Shown here one piece after another: positions 1 to 10,855 of a DNA stretch of 50,590 nt. The translations under genes were made by a program, and so were the position numbers. Position 1 is the first letter of the stretch. Every line of letters starts with the position of its first letter. Source of the DNA: Chara braunii (lineage: Eukaryota; Streptophyta; Charophyceae; Charales; Characeae); NCBI GenBank assembly GCA_003427395.1, contig BFEA01000321.1, positions 586,487 through 637,076 of the forward strand, given 5' to 3'. The notes below the pieces were generated by a model. The model was not told the origin of the DNA. It searched no databases and saw nothing but the letters and a program-made list of their open reading frames with translations.

Positions 1-77
1 ATGGCAACCACCGCCGACCAAGCTGCCTCCTTGCCAACATCCGTCGCCATCTTCACCCTAATCAAGCCAGAGTAACA

Positions 78-80
<3 letters not shown>

Positions 81-120
<40 letters not shown>
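81..120. repeat. (TC)20 microsatellite
   Basis: Uninterrupted TC dinucleotides directly before the first copy of the long unit described at 121-763. It marks the variable left border of that unit. Confidence 0.98.
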
Positions 121-123
<3 letters not shown>

Positions 124-281
124 CATTGTGGAATGCCCTACCATGGGTGGCTACGACAACGACCGTCATCTAGCGCTGTCTCATCCTCCTAGCTTCCTGA
201 CCTCGCCTCTCTCATTCCCGTTCGCAACCTAACTTTCTTCGGCACTGCCACCACACTCTACTCTAGTCCGAGTCACTTTAG

Positions 282-400
<119 letters not shown>

Positions 401-556
401 TGGCATTTTTGAATGCCCTACCATGGGTGGCCATGGCAACGACAGTCGTCCAGCGCTGTCGCATCCTCCTAGCTTGCTGACCTCGCCTCTCTCATTCCCC
501 TTCGCAACCAGTCTTCCTTCGATATTGCCACCACACTCTACTCTAGTCATTGTAGA

Positions 557-557
557 C

Positions 558-635
<78 letters not shown>
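557..635. repeat. Compound (CT)n-(TATC)n microsatellite
   Basis: Eight or so CT units are followed by about 16 TATC tetranucleotides. Confidence 0.98.
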
Positions 636-762
636 CTTGCATTTTTCAATGCCCTACCATGGGTGGCTACGGCAACGACCGCCCTCCAGCGTTGTAATAT
701 CCTCCGAGCTCAACAGTCTTCCTTCGGCACTGCCGCTGCACTCTATTCTTGTTACTGTAGAC

Positions 763-763
<1 letters not shown>

Positions 764-834
<71 letters not shown>
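764..834. repeat. Compound (CT)n-(CA)n microsatellite
   Basis: CT dinucleotides to 802 switch to CA dinucleotides to about 833. Confidence 0.98.
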
Positions 835-838
<4 letters not shown>

Positions 839-3495
839 TAAACACATGTGCGGGCGGGAGTGTGCGCCTGCACACACGCTGAGGGTGTCGCCACACCAGT
901 CTCGAAATGTGAGAAAAACAAAAATGTGGCAAGTGCATCTGGCCATGTTTTGGCGAGGAGTTCATTCTCATTTTGCACATTTCGAGAGTGATGTGACGAT
1001 GCCCTGATCCAGTTACGTTTTTTTAGTGTTGCAAACTTCCCCAAGAACGAAACGGGGTGGAACGCGACCTGACGAGCGCACGAGCATTGCCAGAGTAGTG
1101 TGAGCGCACAATCTGGTAAGACGACGCTCGAAGTGCCCCACAGCTAAGATATATGGTTTCTAACCGTTCAAGCCGCGGCGACCGTTTGGCCGTGAATAGA
1201 ATTCTCCGAGGCTATAGGTGAATTTTGGTCTCTTTCAATCTAGATACAGGGATAGTGACAAAACTGGAAAGGTCCAACCCATGGCCTCGCTGCACTACTT
1301 TCCAAATGTGCGAAATGAGAATGAATCTTCCACTACAACATGGAAATATACGCCGTATGATCTTTTGTCTTTTGTGCATGTGGAGAGTATTGCGGCGTGG
1401 CCCTCGGGCTGGTAGTTTGCCAAAGCCGTACTGAGCACATTTTCTAGTCGTTCAAGCCAACCTCAAGAAGCGGACTCGGAGTCGGGGTTGGTTTCACCTA
1501 GGCATATTCACAAACATAAGCCTCTTGGCAGTTTCTAGCTGTTCTTTCCCTGCAAGTCATCTGTTGTCCGCTAGGGCACCAGACATTTTTCCATTATTTC
1601 TCCGACATACCATTTTCCCGCCAAGCAAGAATGGACCATGTCACGAGCTGAGAATCGTATTCTGCCAGATCAACCCAAAGAAGAAACAAAAAAGGGACAC
1701 ATTGCTAGGAGGGAAATGTGCTCCACCCCTCTTTAGCTGAAGAATGGGGAAAAAAAACTATTCAAAAAAGAAAGGTAGGACTACCGAAAACGGAAATGCA
1801 CCACCCCTCTTTAGCTGAAGAATGATTTATCAACGGTGTTTAACAAGTGACAGAAAATTTTAGTAAAACTGAATCCTGCAGAGTAGCAGGAAAATTTTGA
1901 AATTGAACTGAAATTTTCACTTTCAAGCATAATTTCAGTTTAGAAATTTTATGTTGGAATTGCATCCTCTGACTGCGGTATGGTTCCAATTGACCCCTTT
2001 TGACCTCACAGGCCAGACTCCAGGAATCTTAGCCTAAGTCAACTACGAAATTTGACACTCACGTCGAGGATTTGCTCACCCCACCAGATTGTAACAGACC
2101 TCAATAAGGCTCTGGCTAGCCCTGACAATCAAATAATCTTTAGGTTAGAGAAGAAAACTTCAGGCACAGACAGGTAAACAAAACATATCAAGACCACAGT
2201 CGAACAACCCGTGCCCCAGATAACGGAACAGACATTTTTCAAGAGATGTTCAATCTGGTCTCAAGAGGCACTGAACAACAACAAAAGACAACCGACAATG
2301 TATTCCCTGGAGACCTCCCTTCCCACATCCGAGGATACTCCCAGAGACCTTCCGTCAGCCTCAAGGAAGTATAGAGATATTGGTCTCAGACAAGTCCCTT
2401 TCCTTATTTGAAACAGAAGGTATGCCACTTAGTCAAGAAACAGGAAGTCACCCTCTTGACAACTCTCTTGTCAAGCAAGGTCGAAGTTTGTTACGTGTAT
2501 CTTCTTGATAATTATCTTGGGCAGGCGACTCAGCCAGATGACACAAAGTCCCTCCACTGACAACTTTCTAGTCAAGTGGAGTTAAGTTTCCTTATGCCTA
2601 TCAAACTTCCTCATAATTACAAGGAATTAATAATGATTACTCTTCAACGTGCCACAACCACGAGTTCTCCGAACCTGATACTACATCAAAGGATGATCTC
2701 TCATCACGTTCTCACTGCAACTGCACCTTACAGTTATTCCTCACTTATCTGATACTCGTGGACGGACTGTGACTCTATATTAATGATAATTTGATCTCAT
2801 TGGCTTTGTCACTTACAGAAATAAAAAAATTAATTTAGATGCAGAAACGAGCATGAATCATCTGAAAGATCTCTCTCAAGCTTCTCGTGTCAAAATTTGA
2901 CATGCTGAAAATTGATATAATGTAATCGCAAGAGTAATCAGAGTCTGCTGAAACTTTGGTCCTTGCAGTATTTCACTGTCTCACTATACTTCTTTTAGTT
3001 TTCTGAAACAGTTCTCTTAATGGATGACTGACTTTTCTTTGCTCTCTTTGTGACCATTGTAGGAATTAAATCAGGGTCCCTGAATATAAACTTACAAAGT
3101 CTTGACCCTGATATCATATCGTAAACTCTTGAGTCATTAATCTCGGATATCTCATACACCTTGCCCTTTTCTTTCCCAACTTCTCAAGGATGTCAAAGGT
3201 TTGATCAAGCTTGATCCTCTTCAACAAGTAATGTCAATCTCCTTCTCAAGTCCAGTGTGGTACCTCACATATGAAGAGACTATACACAATCAGCGAACGT
3301 AATATCCAGGAGAAACAAAAGTCAATGAGGATAGTAAAGTCAATCCGATGATTAAGACATTGTCAACAGTTTTATGTCCTAATCAAAACTTAAAGTTATT
3401 AATGACTCAAGCTCGTTCCAGATACGAAAAATTTTATGTCATCGGCAATGGCGTCATTTTTGTCACACTTTTTCCAGTTAGGCCACCTCGGGCGG
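835..3495. other. Gene-free stretch with a few short repeats
   Basis: No coding frame is credible here. A motif close to TTCATTCTCATTTTGCACA at about 961 recurs inverted near 1308-1330, and again inside the large elements near 12522, 13209 and 19010, so part of this stretch is probably eroded transposon. A sequence near CCACCCCTCTTTAGCTGAAG occurs twice (about 1722 and 1800). Between 2450 and 3115 there are several isolated hairpins, for example CTTGACA/TGTCAAG near 2455-2475 and TCAGGGTC/GACCCTGA near 3072-3112. I see nothing else. Confidence 0.6.
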
Positions 3496-4770
3496 CCGGA
3501 AAGCCAACAGGCTGTCACGCAGGGTTTGGATGATGTTTGCAATAAATAAATAAATTAAATAAAGCAAATCCCTTCCTGTTGTGCGAGTTCGGCTTCGAGC
3601 GAGACATTGCGGTCTTCGCCAGTTGCCGGTCTTAGGAATCTTTTATATTGATTCGGAACAATAAAAATCATGCACGTAATAATCATGAAATTCAGGTGTG
3701 CCATACATGTGTCAATTTTGCCAATTTGCTAATTTTGAGAAGTGTAACAAAATCAACAGAGAACATAATCATCGAGCAATGCCAAACAGAAGGAACTAAG
3801 ACTGACTGACTTAAGGCAAAGACAAGATTGATGATCATGTGAGAGAAGAGGAGGGCTCTTTATCGCATCAAGGTCAGAAACGAACAGAGAAATCATAGAG
3901 CCATTATCACTGTAGTTAGCTCTCTTTCTCCTCTCTGAAGATCATGCCATACTTAGAAATCACTGTAGTCAGCTCTCTCTCTCCTCTCTGAAGATCATGC
4001 CATACTTAGAAATCACTGTAGTCAACTCTCTCTCTCCTCTCTGAAGATCATGCCATACTTAGAAATCAGACAATGGTTAGTATGTTGTTCAGTGAACCTT
4101 GAGCGAGACCCTTGATCTGTACTTGAACGAAGGTTTATTGTGGCTTGTATCTAATGAATGTGCTCAAGTCATGATCTTGAGAAAGGAGACCGGAAAACCA
4201 ACAGGCTGTCACACAGGGTTTGGATGATGTTTGTAATAAATAAATAAATTAAATAAAGCAAATCCCTTCCTGTTGTGCGAGTTCGGTTTCAAGCGAGACC
4301 CTTCAATTGCGGTCTCTGCCAGTCCCCGGTCTTAGGAATCTTTTATTTTGATTCGGAACAATAAAAATCATGCAAATAATAATCATAAAATCCAGATGAG
4401 TCATGCATATGTCAATTTTGCCAATTTGCTTATTTTGAGAACTGTAATAAAATCAACAAAGAACATAAGCATCGAGCAATGCCAAACAGAACGAATCAAG
4501 ACTAACTAACTTAAGGCAAAGACAAGATCGATGATCATGTGAGAGAAGAGGAGAGCTCTTTATCGCATCAAGGCCACAAACGAATAGAGAAATCATAGAA
4601 CCATTATTACTGTAGTCAGCTCTCTCTCTCCTCTCTGAAGATCATGCGATACTTAGAAATCGGACAATTGTTAGTACGTTGTTCAGTGATCCTTGAGCGA
4701 TTCCATATGGTGTTGATCTGTACTTGAACGAAGGTTTGTTGTGGCTTGTATCTGATGACTGTGCTCCAGT
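3496..4770. repeat. Tandem duplication, 694 bp unit, second copy partial
   Basis: The block beginning CCGGAAA(G/A)CCAACAGGCTG at 3496 restarts at 4190. The two copies align over most of their length, including the AT-rich AATAAATAAATTAAATAAAG stretch, the GATTCGGAACAATAAAAATC segment and the TGATCTGTACTTGAACGAAG segment near the end. Copy 2 is shorter, mainly because it carries one rather than three copies of the 53 bp minisatellite. There are no transposon termini at the edges and no coding, so a plain tandem duplication fits best. Confidence 0.9.
3908..4066. repeat. 53 bp minisatellite, 3 copies
   Basis: Units start at 3908, 3961 and 4014 with CACTGTAGT and end in CATACTTAGAAAT. They differ by only a few bases. 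The copy in the second half of the enclosing duplication, near 4608, is single, so the expansion came after the duplication or was lost on one side. Confidence 0.97.
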
Positions 4771-4931
4771 CATGAGTCTGCTCTGCTCGAGATATTTGTC
4801 ATGCTTAAGAAGATCTTGTCTTGAGTCTGTTGTCCTTAAAATACTTACTGATCTTGAGACTACTTACTCATCACATGGTTGATCTTATTGAATACTAATG
4901 ACATTCACTTTGTTGTCCTTGCTTTCACCAG

Positions 4932-5240
4932 GAGAGCCCGCTATGACCAACACTATTGTTGTTGTCACCAAGATGTTATGTTGTGACTAGCATCGTTGCT
5001 GCTACCACCGGGACCTCCCGCTTTGGCTAGCATTATCGTTGATCTCACTGAAATTGTCCATTGTGACCAGCGTCATCGCTGTTAACACCGGACCTCCCGC
5101 TACGACCAGCATTACCGCTGCTGTCACCGGGACTGTCCGCTGTGATCAGGGTCGTTGCCGCTACCACCAAGACCTCCCCCTGTGGACAACATTGTTGCTG
5201 CGGTCATCGAAACCGCCCATTGTGACGAACTCTACGTCCC
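4932..5240. repeat. 40 bp minisatellite, about 7.7 copies
   Basis: Units start at 4932, 4972, 5012, 5052, 5092, 5131, 5171 and 5211; one unit is 39 bp. A typical unit opens GACCTCCCGCT, has GACCAGCATT in the middle and ends GCTGTCACCGG. Divergence between units is about 20-30 percent, so the array is old. The period is not a multiple of three, which argues against a repeat protein even though a 73-codon frame crosses it. Confidence 0.93.
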
Positions 5241-5296
5241 AGGAGAATGCGATCTGCTGAGAGTACATTGATATCACCGGTGGAGATCACTTAATA

Positions 5297-6200
5297 TGAA
5301 CTCATTGAAACTGGAAATTGAACGAACTGGGATCGGAGTCACTAAGACCGAATCGAGGAGTGAATTGATGCTTCCCTGAAAGCAACACTTAGATATGAAG
5401 TCAAAACTGAACTGAATTTATTGAGATGGAGCTGAATTCGCCAAAGTTGAACTGAACTTACTGAGATTTGATCTGAGTTTTCTGAATCTACAGTTAACTT
5501 ACGGAAACTGATTTGAGTTCTCTGAATCTGCAGTGAACTTATTGAAAGTGATATTAGATCTATAAATCTGCAATGGACTTTATTGAAACTGATCTGGGTC
5601 CACTGATGTTGCACTTAACATGCAAATGACTGAGCTTATTGAAATTGGTATGAACTTGTTGAAAATGAATTATGTTCACTAAGTCTGATGCGAACCTTAC
5701 CGAAGTTGAACCGATAACTGAATTTGGTACTGAACTGAAAAATGAACCGATAATTTGTTGAAACTCGTATTGAAAACGGCAATTGAAACTGTGTTGAGAC
5801 TTGCAATGAAAGTTGCACAGGAGACTCGCCGAATTTGACAATGAGAACTGCATCTTAGATTCACTGAAAATGTGCAGTAAAAAAACATGACAGAGATTTA
5901 CTAAGTCTTGCAGAGGGAACTGCACTTCAACCATATTGAGATTTTTAATAAGAACTGCCTTGAAGTCTGTTTTCACACTGAATTGCACTCTATTCTGAAA
6001 GTTGCACTTGGACTCAAAAATCAAAACTAAATTGAATTGAACGTGAAGAGATGGGAAAACTGATTTCACCAAGTCCGAACTGAACTCTCTGAAACCGAAC
6101 AAGATCCACGGATACTGAGTGATGGGACTGTTGGAAACAGACTTAGTTCACAGATGTTGAAATGAACTTGCATAAATTAAGCCGAGCTTGCGAAAATAAA
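5297..6200. repeat. Degenerate array, about 40 bp period
   Basis: Words such as TGAACT, TTATTGAAA and TGATCTGAGTT recur. The clearest units are 5492-5531, 5532-5571 and 5572-5612 (40, 40 and 41 bp). Outside these the spacing drifts and the repeat decays. The consensus is unlike the neighbouring GC-richer 40 bp array, although the period is the same. A minus-strand open frame of 180 codons (5560-6102) is a by-product of few stops in this biased repeat and shows no recognisable domain. Confidence 0.65.
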
Positions 6201-6465
6201 ACTGAGAAACTGACCTCGATGTCGTGACTTATTTGATATGTAGCTTTGATTTTTCTTTACAGTAGTGAGTCTGACCTCGTGACTGATTGCGTTTTGTTCC
6301 TTATACTAAGTAGGTCACCAGCATGTCCTCACTTTGCAAGATTTGTCCATGTTCATGTCTTAATTGCTACATGAGGTTCAAATCCACCCAAAATTGCGCC
6401 CTTGTTTGAATAAAATACAGGGTGTCACCTGTGTAACCCCAATTCATATACGACACAGTGGGGGA
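6201..6465. other. Gene-free spacer
   Basis: No gene, RNA or clear repeat is visible. The last part contains a motif (GTAACCCCAATTCATATACG, then GACACAGTGGGG) that resembles the 39 bp unit that follows. Confidence 0.6.
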
Positions 6466-6582
6466 CAGTCTCTTCATTCCCTGTTCAAATACAGCACACG
6501 GGTGCAGTCTCTTCATTCCCTGTTCGAATACAGCACACGGGTAAAGTCTCTTCATCCTCTGCTCGAATACAGCACTAGGGTG
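6466..6582. repeat. 39 bp minisatellite, 3 copies
   Basis: Units at 6466-6504, 6505-6543 and 6544-6582 begin (C/A)AGTCTCTTCAT and contain TACAGCAC(A/T)(C/A)GGGT. A related word, TATACAACACGGGG, lies near 6970, and AATACAACACACCC occurs inside E2 (about 21220) and E3 (about 29083). The motif is therefore shared with the large transposons. Confidence 0.9.
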
Positions 6583-7269
6583 CAACAAACGAGTAGTAGA
6601 AGACCGGAAATCGCAAACCCAAGAAATTCGTTCACACGTTATAATTTTTCATTATGCTTAAATCTCGGTGAGCTGAAAATCTGAATGGTCAAAACGAAGG
6701 TTTTCATGTTCCAATTAACTGTGCAAAGTCTGATCTGTAATGCACAACTATAATTATGAAATATAAATATGAGTTATTCCTTATTTCATTATTGTACACG
6801 GAAATCAAATTATTTTTTTCCACGACTTGCATCTAGAGGAAATCCTTGCCCGTGGCACAATTTGTTGGATTTGACTCATCAAAATCGTTCAACAAGATAT
6901 GTCGAGTTTAAGTTGTGTACTGCCCCTGAGAATACAATACGAGGTACAGTTTTGCGTTGCCCCTGTCCGTATACAACACGGGGACGCAACGTTGTATGCT
7001 CCCTCGTTCTACCCATGATTTAACTACTGTGTGCCCAGTGCTCAGCCTTAACAATGTGAATCGAATCGCTACTCGATGATAGTTTGTGGATAATCACTTT
7101 CACATGAGAGAACTAATTAATCGGATAATTAGATAAAATAATTAGGTTGGCAGTCTGACCGAGTTTTCATCGCGAGTGCTACCTTCGTTGTCTGCCAGTA
7201 AATAAATTGGTTGATTATCACTACCATGCCGTCTCCATGTGGCTCGGTGATCCGCCAACAAGAAACTGA
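6583..7269. other. Gene-free stretch before the satellite
   Basis: AT-rich DNA without a convincing frame. From about 7040 onward it begins to resemble decayed units of the following satellite (AATTAATCGGATAATTAG, GGTTGATTATCAC). Nothing else is seen. Confidence 0.55.
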
Positions 7270-8039
7270 TAAAAAGTATTGCCAATCAATTATTGGGTAG
7301 GTGCACAATACAATCTTAACTTAGGGTCAGCGTGTCACATTCACACAAATATTTGATCAACCAACTAGATGTTGATCCAATAATAGTAAATAATTCAGAA
7401 CAAATAAACTTCGGGGGCAACAACACAATGCAACCCTCATGTAAGGTTAATGTGTTGCAAGCATATGAACACACGATCAGCCAATTAAGGATTGATGTCA
7501 AGAATAATAATTAATTGAGAACAATTAAATTTCGATGGCAGCGGTACACTTCAGCCTTCACTTAGAGTCGGTATGCCGCTAACACATGGATTGTTGATCA
7601 ACCAATTAGAGGCCGATCATAAAGATCATAATTAATTCAGTATAATTAAACTCTCTCTGGCAGCGGTACACTGCAACCTTCACTTAGGGTTGGAGTGTCG
7701 CTGACACTTCGACTGGTGATCAACTTATTTAGAGGTTGATTACAAGAATAATAATTAATTCTAAATAATTACATTTCACGAGCAGCGGCACAGTGTAGCT
7801 GCCACTTAGGGTTGATGTGTCGCTGGGACATGGATTGGTGATCAGCCAATTAGAGGCTAATCAGAAGAATAATTATTAATTCAAAATAATAAAACTCTAC
7901 CGACAACGGCACAATGCAACCTTCACTCAGGGTTGGTCTCACTTGTTGACTGTCCCATTATCCCAATCATAGGATTTTACTCATTAATTAATTTTGAAAT
8001 TGTAAAAATACTAAAACGGATTGGACCAACAAGTGACGG
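7270..8039. repeat. Hairpin satellite S, left part, about 121 bp period
   Basis: The word ACTTAGGGT or a close variant recurs near 7319, 7438, 7560, 7682, 7803 and 7925, giving a period of 119-122 bp. Each unit has an AT-rich half (AATAATTAATTC) and a GC-richer half in which the arms around the conserved CTTCACTTAGGG apex are complementary, for example AGCGGTACACT against AGTGTCGCT near 7662-7700 and AGCGGCACA against TGTGTCGCT near 7784-7825. The outer arm sequence differs between units but stays paired. The array is cut at 8039 by element E1 and resumes at 8915. Confidence 0.85.
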
Positions 8040-8914
8040 TGTCGTGCGCATCGGTCCGGCACGGCACTAGGGCAGCGCGGGACCCTCCCGGTCGCGTCAC
8101 GCAGGAGTTGGTTTAAATCCTTCGTCACAAATATACATGTGGAGTTTCACAAGCCGCTCCGGCCGAGTGCGCCAGCCATACCTCTCGCCAGCCCCTACGA
8201 CAGGATAGGGCCTACGCGAGGCACGACTTACCTACACCTTACGGGAGCTGTCACCTCCCTTCGGTAGGCGTATCCCCGCCGAGGTACCAGTCCACAGTAC
8301 GAAAGCTAATCAGTTGCAATCGCAGAGGTGGACCAGCCGAGGGCGTTTCTCGTTCGCTGTAGCATAGGGGGTACGCGCGGTAATACGCCTCTATCGAACC
8401 CGCACAGGAATCGACATCTTGGGGGGCTGAGGTCCCAAGCGCGGGCCGACGTCGGTCGACTAGGACGCATCCCACGCACCACACGCACACCACTCTAACA
8501 ACCACAAAACAACAACACACACACATACGCATACGAAACGACACAACACAAACAACGCGACAACGCTCCTAGCCCCTCGGTAGCCAACCCATAACTTTCC
8601 AATGCAGAAATCGAATAGGCGTCGCGCCCGAGACTTAGTATAAAACCGCGCGAACGCAGGCTAACTCATATCGACTCGCAATGCAAGTGTACGCAAGCAG
8701 TCGCAATGATGGAGTACTATGTAGTACCCATACTCATGCAGTCCTCGTTAATCTCGAGGGTCGCATTCAACACTCAAGTGTCGGTTGACACGCGCCTTGA
8801 GGGTTAATCTCTCGACGCTGGACAACCGCCATGCGCGGTTGAAGACCACACACCCTCTTCTGCACTTTTGTATAAAACAGGGCGGATATCCTTATAAGGG
8901 TATTCGCACCGACA
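8040..8914 (+). mobile_element. E1: 875 bp short member of the TGTCG element family
   Basis: It begins TGTCGTGCGCATCGG and ends TTCGCACCGACA, and is flanked by a 4-bp duplication ACGG (8036-8039 and 8915-8918). It splits the hairpin satellite, whose sequence is continuous when the insert and one ACGG are removed. The first ~830 bp match the 5' ends of E2 (14227) and E3 (22481); the last ~45 bp match their 3' ends, including the terminal hairpin. The junction falls in TTCTGCACTT, a stretch similar in both parts, so E1 is best read as an internal-deletion derivative made through microhomology. It has no coding. A solo LTR is the alternative, but E2 and E3 do not carry this whole unit at both ends. 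Confidence 0.82.
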
Positions 8915-9482
8915 ACGGCGAGCTCATCCTTCACTTAAGGTTGCTCCCGTTTGCTGGCTGTTCGTGATTGGGTAATCAGTCGTGATTTCAATCACGAGAT
9001 TTTTCGAATTTACTAATTTCAAAATTACAGTATATTAAAACTACTTGGACCAACAAGCGGCAGCGAGCTCAACCTTCACTTAGGATTGCTCCCGCTTGCT
9101 GACTGTCCCGGGATTGGCTGATCATTCGTGATCCCAATCATGGGATTTTATAAACTAATTAGTTTCGTAGTTGCAAAATACTTAAATGACCTGGTCCGGC
9201 AAGCGATGGGCAGCTCAACCTTCCCTTAGGGCTCCCACTTGCTGGTTGTCCCGTGATTGGGTGATCAGTAGTATCCCGATAACGAGATTCTACTAATTAG
9301 TTAATTTCAAAATTATAAAATACTAAGCCCAACGAGCGGCGGTAAGCTCGGCCTTCCCTTACGGCTGTCGCGCTTGCCGGTTGCCCCGTGATTGGGTGAT
9401 CATTTGTGATCCCAATCACGGGATTTTACTAACTAGTAAATACAAATGCTCAAATTACTTGGCCCAACAAGTGGTGGTGAGC
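8915..9482. repeat. Hairpin satellite S, right part, 133-145 bp period
   Basis: Units with (C/T)CCTTCACTTA(A/G)G or CCTTCCCTTA recur near 8932, 9077, 9222 and 9355. Each contains two hairpins. One pairs arms around the CTTCACTTAGG apex, such as CAACAAGCGG (9051-9060) with CCGCTTGCTG (9092-9101). The other pairs CCCGTGATTGGG (9385-9396) with CCCAATCACGGG (9411-9422), a perfect 12-bp stem; weaker versions occur in the other units. Confidence 0.85.
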
Positions 9483-9483
9483 T

Positions 9484-9690
9484 ACAATGATGTATACTTA
9501 AACATAAACAACGAAACTCTCTCATAAGAAACTTAAAAGACTCAGGTGTAGTACTTGGTTCTGGTATTAAATTTCCGGTAACAAGTGCACCTAGTGCCTC
9601 ATTACGCCCTTTCATGTCATCAAATTTTATAGTAAATAGTTCTTGTAATGTATAAGTGGCCCCAAGACCTTCTAAGCACATCGCTCCCAC
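9484..9690 (-). pseudogene. rpoB: Plastid rpoB fragment (C-terminal region), nuclear-type insertion
   Basis: The minus strand has an open frame that reads like the C-terminal region of the plastid or bacterial RNA polymerase beta subunit: [15 protein letters not shown], then [20 protein letters not shown], then [17 protein letters not shown]. From established family knowledge, beta subunits carry the equivalent of ALEGFGAAYTLQELLTIKSD followed by ...IPKP..PESFK.L.REL..L near their C terminus. Only about 65 codons are present. The stretch just before it (GAM in place of the usual MEVWA) and the tail after CLCLS have lost similarity, and the frame runs on into satellite on one side and transposon on the other. 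Codons are AT-rich, as in plastid genes. It lies between repeats, so it is a dead fragment: plastid DNA moved to the nucleus directly or picked up by a transposon. Confidence 0.85.
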
Positions 9691-9692
9691 AA

Positions 9693-9747
9693 AGGGGACC
9701 CTCCCGGCCTCGTCACGCAGGATTTGCAGGACTTCGTCGTAGAGCGT
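9693..9747 (+). mobile_element. Fragment of the family's 5' region
   Basis: GGACCCTCCCGGC(C)TCGTCACGCAGGA and the following bases match a segment about 45 bp inside the 5' ends of E1, E2 and E3 (for example 8080-8110). It abuts the 3' terminus of element C head to tail, so it is a remnant of another family copy. Confidence 0.6.
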
Positions 9748-10855
9748 TGTCGGCGCGAATACCCTTACAAGGGTATCCGCCCTGGTTGTTTGCAAGTGGC
9801 AGAATATAGGCTTGGTTTGAAATTTAAGTACACGGCATGAGTTGCGGTTGTGTTTTGTTCACGTTGACTAAATGTTTGAGTTGAAGTAGAGTGTGTGGGC
9901 ACGCAGTTTGAAGCGCGCGTGACGATGCTTATTTTGATGCTATAGAGTCGGCGTTTCCGCCGGCAAAATTTGTGGCTTTGATTAAAACTAGGAAAAATTT
10001 TTCTTTTATTGAAGTGACCATGGTACACCTGCGTTCATACGGCATGCGTCATCGGAAGTGGTGTTGCTTTGGGCAGTAATTGGGGTGTGCGAGAGAAAAT
10101 AGAACGCAAGCGGTGACCTCCGCGCGGTAGATGCGGGAGGTTGACAGTCGTGGACGGAGCCAGGCCCTATGAGCGGCGGGCGTCATAGGCCGGCAGCCGT
10201 GAGCTCGGTCCGTGGGCAGAGGAGTAGCCTTGATGTATTTTTGTAGGCCCGCGTGCAGTGCGACAACAATTTATATTGAATTTTGCAGTGGTTCATCTCA
10301 GCCTTGGGTACTACCACTATTGGTAACGGCATTGGACTTTCAAAACGACGGTACAGGGATCGAGGGCGGCGACCGGCGGTGATGGAACATCCGAGCGGCT
10401 GAAGATGCCGAGGGGTTGAGGCCCAAGTGGGGCTATCCCCCTTGGTTCTCTTGTCGGTCCATCTATAGGCCCGGTCGGTGGAACTGAGAGTGATACTGAC
10501 AATCTCTCTTCCCCAAAGCGCGAGTTCCCAATGCTCATGTTTTGTATTTTTTTATTTTTCTCTAGTTATTTTTAGTTGTCCGTCCCGTTTCTGGGATGCG
10601 GTGACATTGCTGGTGTCGGAGTTGTTTGCGGAGTCCAGCGAGCGTAGCTTAATTGATATGCCTATGAACTTGTTGAAACCGCGGGCTGAGGAGTTCAACG
10701 TACATGCGAGCCTGTTGGGTTAGCCCACGAGACAAAAGAAACCTGAGTGGTGAGAACCTTTTTGCGAGTGCGTCTTTCGCCAACCTCGATCTGCTATGGA
10801 AGCTGAACGTAGGCACACTGATGAGCCGGTGTCGTGGACCAGCGCTGAAACCCGA

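Noticed and set aside
5560-6102. 180-codon minus-strand frame
   Set aside because: It crosses a degenerate 40 bp repeat with biased composition and has no recognisable domain.
8040-8914. Helitron, because of the 3' hairpin
   Set aside because: Exact 4-bp target duplication and TGTCG/CGACA ends do not fit Helitrons, which end CTRR and insert at AT without duplication.
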